Below, one piece after another: positions 59,862 through 64,000 of a DNA stretch of 64,000 nt. This DNA is from Wagnerdoeblera intermedia (GTDB lineage: Bacteria > Pseudomonadota > Alphaproteobacteria > Rhodobacterales > Rhodobacteraceae), in the NCBI RefSeq assembly GCF_042647465.1, contig NZ_JBHRVN010000001.1. One strand, written 5' to 3'. The notes below the pieces were generated by a model, which was not told the DNA's origin, searched no databases, and saw only the letters and a list, made by a program, of their open reading frames with translations. The translations under genes were made by a program, and so were the position numbers. Position 1 is the stretch's first letter. The number at the start of each line of letters is the position of its first letter.

Positions 59862-61022
59862 ATGGCTTCATCTTTAACGATCAATACCGTGGTCAAACGC
59901 TATGGCAGCCAGACGACGCTGAAGGGCGTGAGCCTGGATGTGAAACCGGGTGAGTTTATGACCCTGGTCGGCCCCTCGGGCTGCGGGAAGTCAACGCTTT
60001 TGCGGATCATCGCGGGCCTGCTCGCCCAGGATGAGGGGCAGGTTTCGGTGGACGGCCAGCCGATTGACGCGCTGTCGCCCGCCGCGCGGGATATGGCGAT
60101 GGTGTTTCAAAGCTATGCGCTTTACCCGCATATGAGCGTGGGCGAAAACATTGCCCTGCCGCTTCAGACCCGCGATCTGCCGCTGCCCGCCCGTCTGCTG
60201 GGTCGCGCCTGGCCCTTCCATGGTGCAGAGAAACGCGCGATCCGCGAAGAAGTGGCCCGGGTCGCGGATCAGGTGGAACTGGGGCATCTGCTGAACCGCC
60301 GCCCTGCTGCCCTTTCGGGGGGCCAGCGCCAGCGCGTGGCCCTGGCCCGCGCCATCATCCGCAAGCCGCGGATTTTCCTGATGGATGAGCCGCTCTCCAA
60401 CCTCGACGCCCGTCTGCGGGTGCAGATGCGCGCAGAGATCACCGCGCTGCAACAGCGCCTGGGCGCGACCTTCATCTATGTCACCCATGATCAGACCGAG
60501 GCGATGACCATGTCCTCACGCGTCGCCCTGATGATGGAGGGCGAGATCGTGCAATGCGACAGCCCCGCAAAACTCTATGCCGATCCGCAGGATCTGCGGG
60601 TGGCGCAGTTCATCGGCTCGCCGGGGATGAATGTGATCGGCGCGGATGATCTGGCGCTCTGGGGCGAGGCAGGGGCTTTGCTGGCGGCGGATCACCGCAA
60701 TCCGGTGCAGTTTGCCCTGCGCCCCGAGCATATCCACGCCGGCACGCCGAAGACCCCCGACGCCCTGGTCACTCGTCTCAGGATCGAGCGGCTGGAGGAT
60801 CTGGGTCACAGCGGGCTGGTCTTTGGCGCCGATGTGCAAAGCGGCGCGAAGGTCACCCTGCGGCTGGCGCCGGGCGCCGCGCAGCGGATGGATCTGAGCA
60901 GCGGCCTGCTGCCCGTTCACGCCGATCCCGCCGATGCCCTGGTCTTTGACGCGATGGGCAAACGCCTGACGGGGCGGGGGGCTTCCCCCAAAGCGCGCTC
61001 GGGGGCGCTGCTTCATGTCTGA
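59862..61022 (+). CDS. ABC transporter ATP-binding protein, UgpC/MalK-like
   Basis: 386 residues from the ATG at 59862 (MASSLTINTVVKRYG, the standard opening; upstream in-frame starts at 59784 and 59841 are less likely). Walker A GPSGCGKST, signature LSGGQRQRVALARA, Walker B IFLMDEP, D-loop SNLDAR and H-loop VTHDQTEAM are all intact; C-terminal TOBE domain from about residue 240. Energises the two permeases that follow. The stop overlaps the next start (ATGTCTGA). Confidence 0.93.
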   Translation: MASSLTINTVVKRYGSQTTLKGVSLDVKPGEFMTLVGPSGCGKSTLLRIIAGLLAQDEGQVSVDGQPIDALSPAARDMAMVFQSYALYPHMSVGENIALPLQTRDLPLPARLLGRAWPFHGAEKRAIREEVARVADQVELGHLLNRRPAALSGGQRQRVALARAIIRKPRIFLMDEPLSNLDARLRVQMRAEITALQQRLGATFIYVTHDQTEAMTMSSRVALMMEGEIVQCDSPAKLYADPQDLRVAQFIGSPGMNVIGADDLALWGEAGALLAADHRNPVQFALRPEHIHAGTPKTPDALVTRLRIERLEDLGHSGLVFGADVQSGAKVTLRLAPGAAQRMDLSSGLLPVHADPADALVFDAMGKRLTGRGASPKARSGALLHV

Positions 61023-61938
61023 TCTCTCCCTCTCTCACCCGCCGCTCAGCCGCCGAAGCCACGGGGCCTTGCGCTTCACCCGGGCGGCCTGGGGGCTGGC
61101 GCTGCCTTCAACCCTTCTGCTGATCGGGCTGATGCTGGTGCCGGTGGCGCTGATCATTCTGATGAGCTTTACCGATTACAGCTTCGGTGACAGCAGCTTC
61201 AGCTGGGTCGGCTTTGAGAATTACCTGGCGCTGGCGGAAGATGACGTCTTCTGGAACGCGCTTGGCAATACGCTGCGCTATGTCGCCATCGTGGTCCCCG
61301 GAGCCGTAGGCTTAGGCCTTCTGAAGGCGGTGCTGGTTCATAACCTGCGCCACGGCCGCAAGCTTTATCAGCTTCTGCTGTTTTTGCCGGTGACCTCAAC
61401 CCTCGTCGCCATGGCCACGGTCTGGAAATATCTGCTCCATGGCAACATCGGCCCGGTGAACTTCTTTCTTGAGGCCATCGGCATTGGCAAGCTGGAGTTT
61501 TTCGGCAGCCCCGATCTGGTGCTCTGGGCTCTTGCGATCATCGGGATCTGGGGGCTTGCGGGCTTCAATATGGTGATCTTCACCGCCGGTCTGACCTCGA
61601 TCCCGCAGGATCTTTATGAGGCGGCATCCGTCGACGGCATGGAGAACCCGCTCGACCGCTTTTGCCGCATTACCCTGCCGATGCTGGCCCCGACCATGGT
61701 CTTTGTGGTCATCACCAGTTCCATCACCGCCTTCAAGATTTTCGACACCGTGGCGGTGCTGACCCGGGGGGGGCCGCAGGGGGCTTCGGATGTGCTCCTC
61801 TACACAACCTATCTGGAAGGCTTTCAATATCTGCGCATGGCCCCCGCCGCCGCGATGACGGTGGTCTTTCTGATGATCATTCTGGCACTGGCCCTGCTGC
61901 AGAACCTTCTTCTCGACCGTAAGGGAGGCAAAGCATGA
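61015..61938 (+). CDS. ABC transporter permease, UgpA/MalF-like
   Basis: 307 residues with six helices. EAA loop LYEAASVDGMENPLDRFCRI at about residue 200, and the VLTRGGPQGASDVLL loop typical of sugar/glycerol-phosphate permeases near residue 250. A G8 run at 61766-61773 is in frame here. It overlaps the next gene by 4 bp. Confidence 0.94.
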   Translation: MSDLSLSHPPLSRRSHGALRFTRAAWGLALPSTLLLIGLMLVPVALIILMSFTDYSFGDSSFSWVGFENYLALAEDDVFWNALGNTLRYVAIVVPGAVGLGLLKAVLVHNLRHGRKLYQLLLFLPVTSTLVAMATVWKYLLHGNIGPVNFFLEAIGIGKLEFFGSPDLVLWALAIIGIWGLAGFNMVIFTAGLTSIPQDLYEAASVDGMENPLDRFCRITLPMLAPTMVFVVITSSITAFKIFDTVAVLTRGGPQGASDVLLYTTYLEGFQYLRMAPAAAMTVVFLMIILALALLQNLLLDRKGGKA

Positions 61939-62762
61939 AAGCGCTGAGCTTTAAGGATCTCGCCGCGCATCTGGTGCTTCTCGCGCTGACCTTTGCGACG
62001 CTTTATCCCTTCTTTTGGATGATCGTGACCTCTTTCCGCCCGGCGCAGGAGGTCTTCACCGAAAGCTACAGCTGGCTGCCCCAGACCTTCACGGGGCTGA
62101 CCCATTACATCACCGCCTTTGAGCAGGCCCCCATGCTGCGCTTCATGCTCAACGGGGTGATTGTCTGTCTGGGCGTGCTGGTGGTGCAGCTTCTGACCGC
62201 CATTCCCTGCGCTTATGCGCTGGCGAAGTTTGAGTTCCGGGGCGCAAAGCTTCTCTTCGGCGCGGTCCTTCTGATCCTGACCGTGCCGATCCAGGTCCCG
62301 GCGCTGCCGCTCTTCATGGCGCTGGCGGAACTGGATCTCCTCGACACCTATTTCGCGATGATGCTGCCCTTCTTCCTGTCGGTCTTTGCGATTTATCTCT
62401 TCCGCCAGACCTTCCGGGCTTTCCCCGATGAGATCATCCAGGCCGCCCGCATGGAAGGCATGGGCGAATGGGAGATCCTGTGGCGCGTGGTTGTCCCGGC
62501 CGCCAAACCTGCGATCGCGGCCTTTGCGGTCTTTTCCATCACCGCGCATTGGAATGACCTTTACTGGCCGCTGATCGTCATCACCGACACCAGCCTCGCG
62601 CCGCCGCCGCTGGCGATGATGTATTTCGCCGACAATGAAAGCGGCGCGAATTTCGGCGCGCTGATGGCCTCAGCCACCGTGCTCAGCGCCCCGCTGATCC
62701 TGCTTTACCTCTGTGCCCAACGCCAGTTCGTCGCCGGCATCACCATGACCGGCGTGAAGTAA
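61935..62762 (+). CDS. ABC transporter permease, UgpE/MalG-like
   Basis: 275 residues, six helices. FWMIVTSFRPAQEVFTESYS near the N-terminus and the EAA-type loop IIQAARMEGMGEWEILWRVV at about residue 175 identify the second permease of a CUT1-type importer. Co-transcribed with the preceding permease. Confidence 0.94.
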   Translation: MKALSFKDLAAHLVLLALTFATLYPFFWMIVTSFRPAQEVFTESYSWLPQTFTGLTHYITAFEQAPMLRFMLNGVIVCLGVLVVQLLTAIPCAYALAKFEFRGAKLLFGAVLLILTVPIQVPALPLFMALAELDLLDTYFAMMLPFFLSVFAIYLFRQTFRAFPDEIIQAARMEGMGEWEILWRVVVPAAKPAIAAFAVFSITAHWNDLYWPLIVITDTSLAPPPLAMMYFADNESGANFGALMASATVLSAPLILLYLCAQRQFVAGITMTGVK

Positions 62763-62803
62763 TCCCGCCTTTTCAAACCTTTCCACAAGATTTCGGAGTT
62801 GAG

Positions 62804-64000
62804 ATGTCCTCTCACGCTGTCACCCGCCCGCTCACGGCCCTGGCCGGTCTTACCGCCACGCTGCTGGCCGCGCCCGCCATGGCCGACAAAGTCACCATCG
62901 AAGTGCTGCAGGCTTTTCCGGGCCATGCCCATTTCCATGAGGCCGTCGCCAAAGAATTCATGGCCCAGAACCCTGACATCGAGGTGAAATTCCGCATCGG
63001 CAACGGCTCTTATGATGAGACCCATCAGGTCATGCTGCGTGCCGCCATGACCAACCGCATGCCCGATGTCTATCACTCGGGCTATCACCTGCTGCCCGAA
63101 GTGGTCACCCATCTGGCCGAAAAGGGCAAAGTGATCCCGCTCGACAGCTATATCGCCGCCGAGGCGCCGGATTTTGTTGAGAAAAACTACGCCCCCTCGC
63201 TTTTCTCACAGTGGCAGGTGGACGGCACCACCTGGGGGATCGGCTTCAACGCCTCGACACCGATCTTCTTTGTGAACGGTGATCTGGTGCGCAAAGCAGG
63301 CGGTGATCCGGAGGCGCTGCCGGATACCTGGGACGGCCTCATTGATCTCGCGGGCCGCATCTCGGCGCTTGAAGGCGATGCCGATGGCATGGCTTTTGAC
63401 ATCCACTCCTGGCCCGATGACTGGCTCTGGCGCGCGCTCATCATTGAGCAGGGCGCGAAAATCATGGCCGAAGATGGTCAGACCGTGGCCTTTGACGATG
63501 CCCATGGCGTGAAAGCCCTGACGCTTGCGAAACGCATGGTCGATGAAGGCGGCATGGCGCTGCGCGATTATGAGCAGTCGCGCCAGCAGTTTGCCGCGGG
63601 CCAGATCGGCTTCATCATGGCCTCGCCGAACTCGAACCGCTCATTTGCGGATCTGGTGGGGGACAAATTTGAGCTGCGCACCACCACCTATCCGGTCAGC
63701 AACAAAGAGACCGGCCGCATCCCCACCGGTGGCAATGCCATGATGATCACCGCTCAGGATAAGGCAAAACAGGACGCGGCCTGGAAATATATCAAATTCG
63801 CCTCCGGCCCGAAGGGTCAGGAGATCGCGGTCCTGGGGTCAGGCTATAAGCCCACCAATATCGCGGCGCTCGCCCCGGATCTGCTGGGCAAATTCTACGC
63901 TGAGAATCCGAACTTCAACACCACCAACCTCCAGATTGACCGCGCTGCCGCCTGGGAAGGCTATCCCGGCACCAATGGCGTCGAGATCTGGCGCGCGCAG
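62804..64000 (+). CDS. ABC extracellular solute-binding protein, UgpB-like (3' truncated by window edge)
   Basis: Open frame from the ATG at 62804 (CGGAG ribosome site) to the window end, 399 codons so far. Signal peptide about residues 1-27 (TATLLAAPAMA). Family 1 solute-binding pattern: IEVLQAFPGHAHFHEAVAKE, RMPDVYHSGYHLLPEV, TWGIGFNASTPIFFVNGDLV, SRQQFAAGQIGFIMASP. The ligand is probably a sugar or glycerol phosphate by family, not proven. The last 20-30 residues are beyond the window. Confidence 0.93.
   Translation, partial: MSSHAVTRPLTALAGLTATLLAAPAMADKVTIEVLQAFPGHAHFHEAVAKEFMAQNPDIEVKFRIGNGSYDETHQVMLRAAMTNRMPDVYHSGYHLLPEVVTHLAEKGKVIPLDSYIAAEAPDFVEKNYAPSLFSQWQVDGTTWGIGFNASTPIFFVNGDLVRKAGGDPEALPDTWDGLIDLAGRISALEGDADGMAFDIHSWPDDWLWRALIIEQGAKIMAEDGQTVAFDDAHGVKALTLAKRMVDEGGMALRDYEQSRQQFAAGQIGFIMASPNSNRSFADLVGDKFELRTTTYPVSNKETGRIPTGGNAMMITAQDKAKQDAAWKYIKFASGPKGQEIAVLGSGYKPTNIAALAPDLLGKFYAENPNFNTTNLQIDRAAAWEGYPGTNGVEIWRAQ

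Noticed and set aside
61766..61773. A sixth homopolymer frameshift in the UgpA-like permease
   Set aside because: The G8 run is in frame (LTRGGPQGA), and the protein is intact on both sides.

Overview
The window is GC-rich, densely packed DNA from an alphaproteobacterium, most probably of the Rhodobacteraceae/Paracoccaceae. The main reason is a sox cluster laid out as in Paracoccus (soxR/soxS divergent from soxV-W-X-Y-Z-A-B-C-D-F-G-H), with a BigR/SqrR-type sulfide-response operon beside it and many tripartite tricarboxylate transporter (TTT) genes. No rRNA, tRNA, CRISPR array, insertion sequence or phage gene was seen. Lineage is inferred from gene content only.

Layout. (1) 1-15.8 kb: an organic-acid catabolic island. 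It has two TctA permeases, TctB and TctC, a LeuC/LeuD-like hydro-lyase, a two-subunit class I fumarase-like hydro-lyase, a 2-hydroxyacid dehydrogenase, a flavin reductase, a GST, an alpha/beta hydrolase, an enoyl-CoA hydratase, two family III CoA-transferases, a carboxymuconolactone-decarboxylase-like protein and a GntR regulator. AT-rich promoters there share an 11-bp motif with the GntR gene's own promoter. (2) 16-22.8 kb: an ABC permease/binding-protein pair with no ATPase, a membrane PQQ glucose-type dehydrogenase (frameshifted as given), and an ECF sigma/anti-sigma pair with a DUF2076 protein. (3) 23-31.2 kb: two CNNM/CorC-type membrane proteins, a small tautomerase-like protein, a LysR regulator divergent from a luciferase-like monooxygenase, an orphan TctC, ChrA and a small HTH protein. 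(4) 31.2-54.8 kb: a sulfur and thiol-redox island. It holds the sox cluster, SoxT, a DsbD / Lgt-like-TlpA / L,D-transpeptidase operon, SulP, a split YeeE/YedE transporter, BigR, a persulfide-dioxygenase-like metallohydrolase, a DsbA-like protein, a PmrA/QseB-like two-component system and a second L,D-transpeptidase. (5) 54.8-64 kb: a KefB/C-type antiporter, a stress-type set (GST, YcaC hydrolase, short pirin, divergent LysR) and a UgpABCE-like sugar or glycerol-phosphate ABC transporter cut by the window end.

How the parts fit. The sox enzymes oxidise thiosulfate/sulfide in the periplasm; SoxV/SoxW/SoxS, DsbD/TlpA and DsbA supply and balance thiol redox; the YeeE/YedE proteins and SulP move sulfur species or sulfate; SoxR and BigR are ArsR-family sulfur sensors. 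A tandem CTTAAG-N5-CTTAAG box occurs before the response regulator, before the second L,D-transpeptidase, before dsbD and upstream of soxX. This suggests that one PmrA-like regulator links envelope cross-linking, thiol redox and sulfur oxidation.

Caution on the sequence: five genes carry a single extra C/G in a C7 or C8 (G7 or G8) run. In each, removing one base restores a full-length family member. This looks like systematic base-calling error, although slippage-based variation cannot be excluded from the sequence alone.
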